From contig NZ_JAAILA010000003.1 in assembly GCF_010974825.1 (NCBI RefSeq), forward strand, positions 124,001-188,000: a stretch of DNA of 64,000 bases. Direction: 5' to 3'. This document shows, one piece after another, positions 24,117 to 32,699 of the stretch (its first letter is position 1; the number at the start of each line of letters is the position of its first letter). The notes under the pieces are model-generated. The model made no database searches, was not told the DNA's origin, and saw only the letters and a program-made list of their open reading frames with translations. The position numbers and the translations under genes are program-made. The DNA comes from Aeromonas rivipollensis (GTDB lineage: Bacteria; Pseudomonadota; Gammaproteobacteria; Enterobacterales; Aeromonadaceae).

Positions 24117-24141
24117 ATCACGGCCGCAAGGCGGCCGTGAT
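24117..24141 (-). terminator. Hairpin after the PglL-like gene
   Basis: A perfect 11-base stem, ATCACGGCCGC / GCGGCCGTGAT, with a three-base loop. It lies 30 bases past the stop of the PglL-like gene on the minus strand; the trailing T-run is weak (CATTTCC). Confidence 0.55.
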
Positions 24142-24170
24142 GGGAGAAGGGAAAGCGGTGCCCGGCCCGC

Positions 24171-25898
24171 TCATGAGGAGGGCTTGGGCTCCAGGGTCGC
24201 GGCGACCGACTTGGCCGCCGAGGCGGTGAGCAAGGGCTCACCCGGATAGAGCATCAGCGCCTGGGTGAGCAGGCGGCTGGCCTCTTCGGTCCGCCCCAGC
24301 GCATTGAGGGCAATCACCATGTTGGCGTAGATGTTGGCCCTGGGGGTATGACGCACGAACGCCTGCCCCCAGTCGAGATAGGCTTCCAGTTCTGCCTTGT
24401 TGTTGGCCTGCAAGCCCACCATCAGGCGCACCGCGTTGACGTCGAACTCCACCCGGGTCAGCCAGGCCATGGGGTTGACGATGTCGAGCAGCAACGCAGG
24501 CTGCTTGTAGCCGCCGCGCTCATACTTGGTCACCACCCAGGCGGTATGCAGAGCCGTCAGCATGAAGGGGACGACGATCAGGGGAATGCCAATGGCCAGG
24601 AAACGCAGTAAGAGCCAGGGGCGGTAGACATACTCCCGCCAGTTGGCGTGGCCAGCCGTTCCCCCCTCCTCCACTTCCGCATCCAGCACATGGATGAGCA
24701 GCAGCAGCGCCCACCACAGGGCGATGGCGTGGTAGAAGGGATACTCGGTCTGGGTGTGCAGCAGTATGGGGATCACCAGCGCCAGCAAGGCTGCCCCCTT
24801 CACCCAGCCAGCCCTACCCAGTCGCCACAGCAGAGCCCCGCCCATCAGCGCCATGCCGAGCATGGGGGCGAGCCCCCCTTCCACCGCCCAGTAGAGAAAC
24901 TCGTTGTGGGGGTGATCCAGGTTGTACTCGATCTGCACCATGGCGGGATTGAGCGCCTTGTCCGCCATGTAATGCTGGAGGAACACGGACTCGAAACTGC
25001 CATAGCCCCAGCCGCTCCAGGGCACCTCGGCGATAAGCTTGGCGGCATAAGGCCAGTAGATGGATCTCATGCCTCCGGACTGATATATCTCCAGCCCCCG
25101 CCTGGCCCCCGCCATCCAGTACTGGGATGCCAGCCCGAGCGCTATGCCCAGCCCAACCAGCCCCAACACCCGGCCCAGCTGCCGCTCGCGATGCAACTGC
25201 GGCAGCAGCAGGATCAGAGCCAAGGCCCCGCCCAATTGGCCCACCCGGGACTGCAGTACCACCAGCAGCAAGGCGGTCGCCAGGATCACGGCATGACGCA
25301 GCCCCTTGAGCCAGTGGTTGGCGTGCCCCCGCATCTGAAGCCAGATCGCCAAGGCAAGCCCGGTCGCCATAAAGGTCGCCATCACGTTGGGTTGCTGGAA
25401 GATGCCGTAAGGGCGATTGGTCCGGGTGTCGTAGCCTATCCAGTTGCCCGGTACCAGCAGGTAGTACTGCACTAGGCCGAGCAACGCCTCTATGGCCACC
25501 GCCCCCAGCAGCAGGTAGAGCAGCCGATCCCGCATCTGACGGTCCAGTCGCCATTGATAGAGACAAGCGAGAAACAGCAGGCCGGCAAACAGCCCCAACA
25601 GGCGGGGGATAGCGTAATCCTTGAGCTCGAAGCCCGGATAGGCCATGGGCAGCAGCAGCAGCAAGGCCCCCAGCCACAGGACCGTCAGCAGCGGCGAGAC
25701 CACCAGCCGCTGGCTGAGGGTGACCTGCCACAGTCCCAGCGCCATCACCAGGCTCGCGAATATCCAGCCCCAGGCGTTGAAGGGCAGATAGAGCCCGGCC
25801 CCGCCCGGGTTGTGCATGAAAAAGTGCATGCCCAGCAGCCAGTACAAGACCGATGTTCCCCAAAAAACCTTATGAACCAAACTGCACTCTCTTCCCAT
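24171..25898 (-). CDS. PglL/WaaL-type O-antigen ligase or O-oligosaccharyltransferase
   Basis: A polytopic membrane enzyme that moves an undecaprenol-linked glycan to an acceptor. The 575 residues have about 12 hydrophobic segments, the PglL-like NRPYGIFQQPNVMATFMATGLAL block, then SGWGYGSFE and the periplasmic-loop motif DHPHNEFLYWAVEGG with the key His. The last ~100 residues are soluble with a TPR-like helix pair (ANIYANMVIALNALGRTEEASRLLTQAL), as in the PglL branch. Whether the acceptor is protein or lipid A core cannot be told; no pilin gene is adjacent. GAGG lies five bases before the ATG. A strong terminator separates it from the capsule genes upstream, so it may have its own promoter or depend on antitermination. 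Confidence 0.8.
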   Translation of the reverse strand: MGRECSLVHKVFWGTSVLYWLLGMHFFMHNPGGAGLYLPFNAWGWIFASLVMALGLWQVTLSQRLVVSPLLTVLWLGALLLLLPMAYPGFELKDYAIPRLLGLFAGLLFLACLYQWRLDRQMRDRLLYLLLGAVAIEALLGLVQYYLLVPGNWIGYDTRTNRPYGIFQQPNVMATFMATGLALAIWLQMRGHANHWLKGLRHAVILATALLLVVLQSRVGQLGGALALILLLPQLHRERQLGRVLGLVGLGIALGLASQYWMAGARRGLEIYQSGGMRSIYWPYAAKLIAEVPWSGWGYGSFESVFLQHYMADKALNPAMVQIEYNLDHPHNEFLYWAVEGGLAPMLGMALMGGALLWRLGRAGWVKGAALLALVIPILLHTQTEYPFYHAIALWWALLLLIHVLDAEVEEGGTAGHANWREYVYRPWLLLRFLAIGIPLIVVPFMLTALHTAWVVTKYERGGYKQPALLLDIVNPMAWLTRVEFDVNAVRLMVGLQANNKAELEAYLDWGQAFVRHTPRANIYANMVIALNALGRTEEASRLLTQALMLYPGEPLLTASAAKSVAATLEPKPSS

Positions 25899-25916
25899 CT
25901 ATGCCTCATCATGCAT

Positions 25917-25950
25917 AAAAAAGCCGTGACAGTGAAAACACTATCACGGC
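25917..25950 (-). terminator. Strong terminator between gfcD and the PglL-like gene
   Basis: A 12-base stem with one wobble (GCCGTGATAGTG / CACTGTCACGGC on the minus strand), a TTTT loop and a TTTTTT tail. It lies about 35 bases after the YjbH-family stop. Confidence 0.92.
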
Positions 25951-25984
25951 TCATCAGACTAGCGAATCAATACCGAGAAAGGAT

Positions 25985-28069
25985 TTACAACGGCAGGCGT
26001 TCAGTCATGTCATACAAGGTATGACTACGGCTGAGCATTTGCCCCCCATCTCTTGTCAGAGGAACCCACCCAATGGTTCCTTTGGATGTGGTGGGGCGAA
26101 TCAACATGAGATCAAAGGGAATCGTGATGTAAATGCCTTTGGTGAAACTGCCTTCCCCATACTCTTCGGCCGAAACATCCGTCAAAGTTGCGTATGCACC
26201 CATCACAATCCCGGAGTCAAAGCGCTTGGAGAAATCAAAAGTGGCACCCAGGTCACCAGCCAGATAGCGTCCGACAGCTACCTTGGCGGTGACATTGTCC
26301 ATGAAAGGCAACTGCCAATAGCCAGTCAGGTGACCTGTTGCGACATCGTAGTCAGCCATCTTCAGGGTATTGTTCCAATCACGCTGCTTGACCCAGTTAG
26401 TATCCAGCCCCAGAGCCCATGACTGACCGAAAGGACGATAAAGCACCTCTCCCCCGACCCCGGCGTACATCATTTCCAGATATCCACCGTATGCCTGGCC
26501 ATACCACTCCTGACCAAATTGCTCCATATGGGTTAACTGGAGATTATTCAGCAGGACATTGGACGAGTCGACATACTCTCTCACCCAGGTTCGCACTCTC
26601 GGCAGTGCATCAGTGTCTGCTGGTGGTGTCTTGTAATTAAATTTGTCGTAGTTATTAGCGATATTGAAGAACAACGTACCCTGTAGCCAGTCTTTATCAG
26701 TAAGGCGCAGCTCGCTATTGGCATTGATACCGATCTGATACATATAAAATGATTCAGGACCACCGAAAGATTGGGTCAGGGTAGGATCAAATGAATAAGA
26801 GAACCACTCTGGTTCAGATTGGTAGCGAACATCCCCCTGAACAGGGTCTGGCACTTTTTGATGATCTACTGCCACCGTCTCCTGCCCAAGGATCTGGGGC
26901 TGGTTAGCCTTTCGTACAGAATCAAGATCAATCACTGTCTCTTGCAGCTGGAAGTCACGCTGGCGTTCGATGACTCTCAATTCGTCGATAGTCTCAGGCA
27001 GATGGTTAACCGCAACCAAAGCCGTACGGTCGAGAGCTTCTTGCTGGTCTCTGTATTTATGCTGTTGTCCCAGCAAGGTTACAGTATTCTGTCCACTATA
27101 AAGTGATGCCGAATTCCAACCAGCATTGCTTTCAAACTGCCCCGCCATTCCTGACCAATCGACCTTAGAGGTATCAGCTGGGACCTTATTCTCTGAATAT
27201 ACAGGGCGTGGTTCATCCAAATGATTCTGGCGTAGATCATTAAAATTGGTACGAAGAGTGACACCCCACATCAGAGTGTTTCCTCTCTGATAACTAAGAT
27301 GAGTGTCCATATAATCAAACAGGCGATAAACAGCACCTATATTGATGGGTGATGAATGGTCTATTTTCCCGGCAAATTCATTACTATAATCATTACCATC
27401 ATATTCCAATTTTAACCTAAGTGGCTGCCAAGGCGTTTGGTATTCCACACCACCAAACAATGCAGCATTGCCATGAAACATATTCCCAGTTTCAAACTTA
27501 CCACCACCACTGGAATAACTACCATCGCGGGAGCACCAATCATCCTTCCACTCGCAAAAAGGATTAGTGATATTTCCGCTCTCTCCCATATTCCCCCAGC
27601 CCATGCCAAGGGTGAAGTCAAACGGGCCAACACGTTTGCTGCCAACAACATACTCGCTGTCAAACAATCCCGTTCCCATCAGGTCACGGAATCCCAGAGA
27701 AATATTCGGAATCCAGGTAGACTCTTCCAGCAACCTGACTTTGACATCCATTCCTTTGTCTTTGTAAGTCTGGTCACCACTGAAATCGGGGTTTGCACTA
27801 TAGAGGCGGGTTCTCACATCGGTATAACGCAGCGTGGCCTCAAGCCAGTCGAACGGCTGCACTGACATGGACCAGCGACGGTACTGATCATCATCAAAAT
27901 AATTGACACTGAATTCACCCGTCTTAGCCATTCTGGCGGTTGGCATTTGCAACAGGCCAACTCCGCCGAAGTCACTTTGTGATGGTCCCAACGGCTCAAA
28001 AATGTCAGCATCGGCGTGGGTTGCAAAGGATACCAGCAGGGCAATCAGTGAGAGTCTTGGGTAGGTCAT
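25985..28069 (-). CDS. gfcD: YjbH/GfcD-family outer-membrane protein
   Basis: A 694-residue outer-membrane beta-barrel protein of the exopolysaccharide/group 4 capsule export set. It has a signal peptide (PRLSLIALLVSFATHADA), then the family opening PLGPSQSDFGGVGLLQMPTARMAKTGEFSVNYFDDDQYRRW, and a long series of amphipathic strands rich in Tyr, Trp, Asn and Asp that ends in aromatic residues. GfcD/YjbH is thought to aid secretion of the polymer or its interaction with the surface, but its mechanism is unknown. The start overlaps the gfcC stop by ATGA. A strong terminator follows, closing the gfc unit. Confidence 0.88.
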   Translation of the reverse strand: MTYPRLSLIALLVSFATHADADIFEPLGPSQSDFGGVGLLQMPTARMAKTGEFSVNYFDDDQYRRWSMSVQPFDWLEATLRYTDVRTRLYSANPDFSGDQTYKDKGMDVKVRLLEESTWIPNISLGFRDLMGTGLFDSEYVVGSKRVGPFDFTLGMGWGNMGESGNITNPFCEWKDDWCSRDGSYSSGGGKFETGNMFHGNAALFGGVEYQTPWQPLRLKLEYDGNDYSNEFAGKIDHSSPINIGAVYRLFDYMDTHLSYQRGNTLMWGVTLRTNFNDLRQNHLDEPRPVYSENKVPADTSKVDWSGMAGQFESNAGWNSASLYSGQNTVTLLGQQHKYRDQQEALDRTALVAVNHLPETIDELRVIERQRDFQLQETVIDLDSVRKANQPQILGQETVAVDHQKVPDPVQGDVRYQSEPEWFSYSFDPTLTQSFGGPESFYMYQIGINANSELRLTDKDWLQGTLFFNIANNYDKFNYKTPPADTDALPRVRTWVREYVDSSNVLLNNLQLTHMEQFGQEWYGQAYGGYLEMMYAGVGGEVLYRPFGQSWALGLDTNWVKQRDWNNTLKMADYDVATGHLTGYWQLPFMDNVTAKVAVGRYLAGDLGATFDFSKRFDSGIVMGAYATLTDVSAEEYGEGSFTKGIYITIPFDLMLIRPTTSKGTIGWVPLTRDGGQMLSRSHTLYDMTERLPL

Positions 28070-28821
28070 TTGGGCATCCGATTCGCTAACAACGTCAACA
28101 TGCGTTTATTCAAGTCTTGATACTGCTCAGGCAGCACACTTGGCGCAAAACCGACAAACAAGGTTGCTCCCGGCATGGCTTCGACATGGCGTTCATTCCA
28201 AATAGCAACGGGGATCCATTCAGGTTTTCCACTGGGTGCAATCAGATAAGCACCGGTGTCATCACTTCCCGACAAGAGATCCAGCTTCTTCCAATACTCT
28301 CGCAACCCTGCTGCAGGCAAAACGGGGCCTTCGCCAGGGTGACCGATCAAACCGGCCAGATAAATTTGCGGGCGACGAGGGGCCAGATAGAGCTGATAAT
28401 CCCCTTGCAATACGGGATTGACGCCTGAAGGTACCAGGCTGATATCCGGATCCACAGGCAATTCGAAACGCCCCGTCAAATGCAATTTCTGTAATTGTTG
28501 GTGCAACTGTAAAGCGGAATGAGCGAGTTCATCTTCCTCATGCTGTTGCCAGTACGTTGCCAACAAGGTGAGATCTTTCAGCAAGGCTTGCTGTTGATAC
28601 TCAATATCCTTTTGACGCGCAGGCGTAGATATATGCGTGACAGGCCAATAGTTATCGTACTGTGAGACCACGGGGTCTAACAATGCCTCACTCAACAGCA
28701 TGGACTGGGAATGAGTCAGTGCTTCTCTCGGCTGACCTTGCCACCAAATAGACACGGACACATCAGCCATAACGGGGGAAGGCCCCAAGGTGGCGAGCAA
28801 TATGCTATATATTATTTTCAT
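28066..28821 (-). CDS. gfcC: GfcC-family capsule protein
   Basis: A 251-residue periplasmic protein with a signal peptide (MKIIYSILLATLGPSPVMA). It matches the GfcC/YmcB pattern: paired ubiquitin-like (SLBB-like) folds, RRPQIYLAGLIGHPG, and a C-terminal helix of the Wza-like kind (EQYQDLNKRMLTLLANRMP). The fold is shared with the D2/D3 domains of Wza. It is needed for group 4 capsule export, but its partner is not known. The gene overlaps gfcB upstream and gfcD downstream by four bases each, so the three are translationally coupled. Confidence 0.87.
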   Translation of the reverse strand: MKIIYSILLATLGPSPVMADVSVSIWWQGQPREALTHSQSMLLSEALLDPVVSQYDNYWPVTHISTPARQKDIEYQQQALLKDLTLLATYWQQHEEDELAHSALQLHQQLQKLHLTGRFELPVDPDISLVPSGVNPVLQGDYQLYLAPRRPQIYLAGLIGHPGEGPVLPAAGLREYWKKLDLLSGSDDTGAYLIAPSGKPEWIPVAIWNERHVEAMPGATLFVGFAPSVLPEQYQDLNKRMLTLLANRMPK

Positions 28822-29507
28822 GATGAATAGGGCTTAAGGAATGTCATTTCTATCATTGGCAAGGAAGGGCCTAATTGCTGCTGGAATTTACGAACTTGAC
28901 CTGTCTGCTCATCAATCCAGAAATGATTCAGCCATCGCTCTTCATTCGGGGCTGTAACGACGTGTTCTTCTACAATCGTCGTCTTATAGGGACGATCCAT
29001 AATATTCAGGACCTCATGACCCGCCTGAGTGTAATGCATGCTCAAGGGATAGCCACTGGTGTATTGCTTCGACCACTCAGCTACGCTATACCACACCATT
29101 GATGGCGTCTTATCTACACGAGAGGCCTTCAATGGATCCTTGTCCAGACTCCCCAGATAGCGCAAGTCATTTGGCAAACCCACTGTTTTAATCAAGCGCC
29201 CATGTTGGGTCACGAACATAGCACCATCGGCACTCATCCATGACATGCGCGGGCCATTGACATAAGCCAACACGACCAAGGCCTGGGGTAAATCCCCCAC
29301 CTTGATATAGGCACTCGCATAGGGCAACGCTCTCAATTCGGATGATGTCAGTACAATATCATCAGGCTTGTTAAACACATAACCCAGGGTTTCGATTGTC
29401 TGATGGGTCGAGGTGCTGCAGCCAGCCAATAAAAAAGTGGCTGACAATGCCAATAATCGGGAGGGGGAATAAGAGAAATACTGTGCCACGTGCAATAAAC
29501 CATCCAT
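28818..29507 (-). CDS. gfcB: GfcB/YjbF-family lipoprotein
   Basis: An outer-membrane lipoprotein of the group 4 capsule operon. It carries a signal peptide with lipobox LLAGC near residue 31 and the YjbF/GfcB block VVLAYVNGPRMSWMSADGAMFVTQHGRLIKTVGLPNDLRYL. The start is uncertain. The ATG used has no ribosome-binding site and lies only 15 bases past the hairpin of a terminator; an in-frame GTG eight codons later follows a GGATGG and is a fair alternative. It overlaps gfcC by four bases. Confidence 0.82.
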   Translation of the reverse strand: MDGLLHVAQYFSYSPSRLLALSATFLLAGCSTSTHQTIETLGYVFNKPDDIVLTSSELRALPYASAYIKVGDLPQALVVLAYVNGPRMSWMSADGAMFVTQHGRLIKTVGLPNDLRYLGSLDKDPLKASRVDKTPSMVWYSVAEWSKQYTSGYPLSMHYTQAGHEVLNIMDRPYKTTIVEEHVVTAPNEERWLNHFWIDEQTGQVRKFQQQLGPSLPMIEMTFLKPYSS

Positions 29508-29521
29508 GAGGGATAAGAAGA

Positions 29522-29551
29522 AAAACAAGGCTGCTCAGACCGAGCAGCCTT
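29522..29551 (-). terminator. Terminator/attenuator between gfcA and gfcB
   Basis: A perfect ten-base stem (AAGGCTGCTC / GAGCAGCCTT) with a five-base loop, followed on the minus strand by TGTTTTTC. It lies between gfcA and gfcB, where read-through would set downstream expression. Confidence 0.85.
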
Positions 29552-29559
29552 GTTGAATG

Positions 29560-29811
29560 TTATCGGGTTGACGTGGTAGTGCTGGTGTTATCGTTACGGT
29601 TATTTGACTCAGATACGGCAACAACAGCCACCAGTGCGGCAGCAGCGCCAACGACGATGGTAGTGGTAGCCACACCAGCAGCCGCAGCCGCAGCACCCGC
29701 ACCGGCAGCACCGCCACCAGCGCCAGTGCCAGCGCCAGCAGCTTCTTCTACTGCCATGGCATTGGCGGATACGGCCAGCAGAGCGGCCAAAGCAAACGCA
29801 GTCTTCTTCAT
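29560..29811 (-). CDS. gfcA: GfcA-like small Ala/Gly-rich exported protein
   Basis: An 83-residue protein with a signal peptide (MKKTAFALAALLAVSANAMA), a 22-residue Ala/Gly-rich tract and a Val/Ala-rich hydrophobic segment (TTTIVVGAAAALVAVVAV) that probably spans the inner membrane, then a short Asn/Thr/Ser tail (NNRNDNTSTTTSTR). This is the shape of the GfcA/YmcD protein at the head of the E. coli group 4 capsule operon, whose role is unknown. A GGAAG box lies upstream of the ATG. The assignment depends on position and composition because the family has little fixed sequence. Confidence 0.72.
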   Translation of the reverse strand: MKKTAFALAALLAVSANAMAVEEAAGAGTGAGGGAAGAGAAAAAAGVATTTIVVGAAAALVAVVAVSESNNRNDNTSTTTSTR

Positions 29812-29965
29812 ATTATCTTCCTTTTTGTTGACACAGCTAAAACCTAATACTGAGACGATGAGCATTCCCAGCCTTATCTAGTATCACTCAAAGTAGGCAT
29901 CAATTGAACCTTCAATTTCGCCTCACTGACTATTACCAATCCCTTATCTATTATCTGCGGCCGGA

Positions 29966-32143
29966 TCAGGCTTTGGTTTTATCACCATAGCTATATTGAT
30001 AATATCCGTAATTGCCGTAATAACTGCTGGCTTTCTTTTCAACCGCGTTGAGCAGAATGCCCTTGATCACCACGCCATTTTGCTCGAAGCGACGAATCGC
30101 CACTTCCACCTCTTTCACCGCTGTCTTGGCAAAACGCGCCACCAGCAAGGAGGCCCCCACATGCTGCCCGACGATGGCCGCATCGGTGACAGCCAGGATC
30201 GGCGGAGAGTCAACGATAACAAAGTCATAATGCTCGCTGGCCCAATCCAGCAAGGCCTTGAAACGAGGGTGCATCAGCAGTTCAGATGGGTTGGGCGGCA
30301 CGGCGCCACGACAGACAAAATCGAGCCCATCAAAGCCGGTCTTGCTGATCACCTGCATCATCTCGGTCTGACCAGCCAGATAGGCGCTCAAGCCCGCCCC
30401 CATCTCCTGTCCCATGACTTTTTGCATATATCCCTTGCGCAAGTCAGCATCGATGACCAACACCTTTTTGCCCCCCATAGCCAGGGTGGCGGCAAAGTTG
30501 GTAGACACAAAGGTTTTGCCTAAGCCGGGACCTGGACCAGAGATCATCACTATGTTGTTTTTGGCCTCCATCATGGCGAAATGGAGACTGGTACGCAGGC
30601 TGCGCAGCGACTCCATCGCCAGGTCGGCCGGATTACGGGCAGCCAGCAAGGCTTCATTGAGTGGCATCGCCTGGCGCCGTTTCTTCTTCTGTTGCTGCTC
30701 TATCTTGGCCTGATCCTCTGAATAGGGGATCGTGGCATAGACGGACAGCCCCATCTCTTCCAACTGCTCGGGGCTCTCGACACCGCGGTGGAATGCTGCA
30801 CGCACCAGGATGAGGCCCACAGACAGCATGCCCCCAAGCAGAGTGGCCAGTACCACGATCAGCGGCTTCTTCGGCTTGACTGCCCGGGTTTCGACTGCAG
30901 CATCGTCGATGATCCGCACATTGCCGATGGTGCCCGCCTTCATGATATTGAGCTCCTGCTGCTTGTTGAGCAGCTGGACGAAGATCTCCTGACCAACCTG
31001 CACATCACGGGTCAGACGCAAAATCTCCTGTTGGGTTTTTGGCAGACGCTTGATCGACTTGTTGATCACATTTTTGGTATTCATCAAGGTCTGGCGCTTT
31101 TCCATCAGAGCGATGTAAGCGGGGTGCTGGCGGGTATAGAGTTGCTGCAACTCGGCTTCACGGAAGGTCAACTCATTGAGCTGCTTCTCGAGGCCCACCA
31201 TGGTATCCAGTGCGGCTTTAGCTTCCAGCGACAGATCGACCGACTCATTCTGCTGGCGATATACATTCAACAGCTCTTCAGAACGATTCAGCTCACCTTT
31301 GACCTGAGGCAGATGAGTCTGCAAGAAATCCAGGCTCTTCTGGGCCTCTTCGGTCTTGCGCACCACGTTCTGCTGCAGGTAGTTCTGGCTGATGTTGTCG
31401 AGCACCGCACGAATGCGGCCCTTGTCTTCCCCTTCCAGCGCCAGCGAGATGATCCCGGTATTTTTGCCCTTTTCACTGACCTGAAGATCACGCTGCAGCT
31501 CTGCGATCACATCCAGTACTGGCTGCTTGACTAGCGTGAATACTTGCCCCTCATCGGCAGCCACATCAGACAGCAACAGGGTCACATCATCTTTCTCAAG
31601 CAGCTTACCTACTTGCCCTTCCAGCACCCGCCCTTCAATTTCGAGGGTAAAGTGTTTGTCTGCGTCAACCGTCAGCGTTAGCGGCGTCCCCACCAACTCT
31701 GGCGCCACCTCAAAACGGCTTACCGCCATCTTGGGATAAGGATGCCCCATCAGCCGCGACAGGCCACGGCCAACCAGCGGGAAGAAGTCGGGTGTCACTA
31801 CAGTATCGAGATGAAGCTCTTGTACCGTACGGCCAAGCACCATACGAGAAGTCAGTAGCTCAATCTCGGCGGCAGCATCAGGCTGTTCACCGCCCAATAC
31901 ATCAGCCATATCCCCGAGCAGCGCAGCACCACTGGCTTTTTTCTCCACCTGCAGTAAGGCGTTCGCCTTGAAGACTGGGGTTGCCAACAGGGCATACGCA
32001 ACGCCAAGTATCATAAACAGAGCGGTGATAGTCACAATCCACCAACGGCCATCGATCAGGTAGCCCAGCAGGCGCCCCAGATCGATCTCGTCATTCTCCA
32101 CCGCGGCACTGCTCTGCCGGGACGAAACAGAAGAAGTCGTCAT
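29966..32143 (-). CDS. wzc: Wzc/Etk-type polysaccharide co-polymerase and tyrosine autokinase
   Basis: Inner-membrane protein that couples polymer assembly to Wza export through cycles of tyrosine phosphorylation. The 725 residues have the N-terminal Wzz domain with a first membrane segment near residue 35, a long periplasmic coiled-coil part, a second membrane segment near 430 (PLIVVLATLLGGMLSVGLIL) and a C-terminal BY-kinase. Kinase motifs: GPGPGLGKTFVSTN (Walker A), VLVIDADLRKGYM (Walker A') and VIVDSPPILAVTD (Walker B). The tail carries a tyrosine cluster, SSYYGNYGYYQYSYGDK, with seven tyrosines. It follows wzb by 62 bases. Confidence 0.95.
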   Translation of the reverse strand: MTTSSVSSRQSSAAVENDEIDLGRLLGYLIDGRWWIVTITALFMILGVAYALLATPVFKANALLQVEKKASGAALLGDMADVLGGEQPDAAAEIELLTSRMVLGRTVQELHLDTVVTPDFFPLVGRGLSRLMGHPYPKMAVSRFEVAPELVGTPLTLTVDADKHFTLEIEGRVLEGQVGKLLEKDDVTLLLSDVAADEGQVFTLVKQPVLDVIAELQRDLQVSEKGKNTGIISLALEGEDKGRIRAVLDNISQNYLQQNVVRKTEEAQKSLDFLQTHLPQVKGELNRSEELLNVYRQQNESVDLSLEAKAALDTMVGLEKQLNELTFREAELQQLYTRQHPAYIALMEKRQTLMNTKNVINKSIKRLPKTQQEILRLTRDVQVGQEIFVQLLNKQQELNIMKAGTIGNVRIIDDAAVETRAVKPKKPLIVVLATLLGGMLSVGLILVRAAFHRGVESPEQLEEMGLSVYATIPYSEDQAKIEQQQKKKRRQAMPLNEALLAARNPADLAMESLRSLRTSLHFAMMEAKNNIVMISGPGPGLGKTFVSTNFAATLAMGGKKVLVIDADLRKGYMQKVMGQEMGAGLSAYLAGQTEMMQVISKTGFDGLDFVCRGAVPPNPSELLMHPRFKALLDWASEHYDFVIVDSPPILAVTDAAIVGQHVGASLLVARFAKTAVKEVEVAIRRFEQNGVVIKGILLNAVEKKASSYYGNYGYYQYSYGDKTKA

Positions 32144-32205
32144 TAAACACAATCCATTTTTATTGTCAGATAGAACCTGAACACAGACCCAGACTGCAGC
32201 TGTTG

Positions 32206-32634
32206 TTACAGTTTTTTCGCCCACCCATCGGCACTACGCACCAACAGCTGGTAAACATGTTCGTAAGCTTCCCGGCTCAGACGATAGGGATCGGGCACTT
32301 CGCTCTCCCCCTGCCAGTGGCCAAATAGCATGGTTTTGCCACGGGCCCCCGGGTCAATGGCCGTGACGGCAGAAATATGCCCTTTCTCCATCACCAGGAT
32401 CAGATCGGCATCCTGACAGAGTGCGCGGGTCAGTTGGCGCGCCGAGTGTCCATCAAGAGAGAGACCATGCAGCTGTGCCACCTCGCTCGCGACCTTGTCG
32501 GCTGGTTTATCAACCAAGGCACTGACCCCGGCAGAACTGATATCACGGCCGGGTAAACGCTCGCGCAGCAGGCGCTCACCTGTCGGGGAGCGGCATATAT
32601 TGCCCACACACACGACTAGAATCTTCTCAAACAT
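32206..32634 (-). CDS. wzb: Wzb/Etp-type low-molecular-weight protein-tyrosine phosphatase
   Basis: Dephosphorylates the tyrosine cluster of Wzc, which is needed for continued polymer export. The 142 residues contain the P-loop CVGNICRSP near residue 9 (Cys nucleophile, Arg) and the general-acid loop DPYR near 114, as in Wzb and Etp. The length is normal. It lies between wza and wzc, the usual order. Confidence 0.95.
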   Translation of the reverse strand: MFEKILVVCVGNICRSPTGERLLRERLPGRDISSAGVSALVDKPADKVASEVAQLHGLSLDGHSARQLTRALCQDADLILVMEKGHISAVTAIDPGARGKTMLFGHWQGESEVPDPYRLSREAYEHVYQLLVRSADGWAKKL

Positions 32635-32699
32635 ATTGCTGTCGCTCTTTCATCTTCCACTTGGCGCCAGAAAGACGCCAAGTCAACACCCATGGCGAT

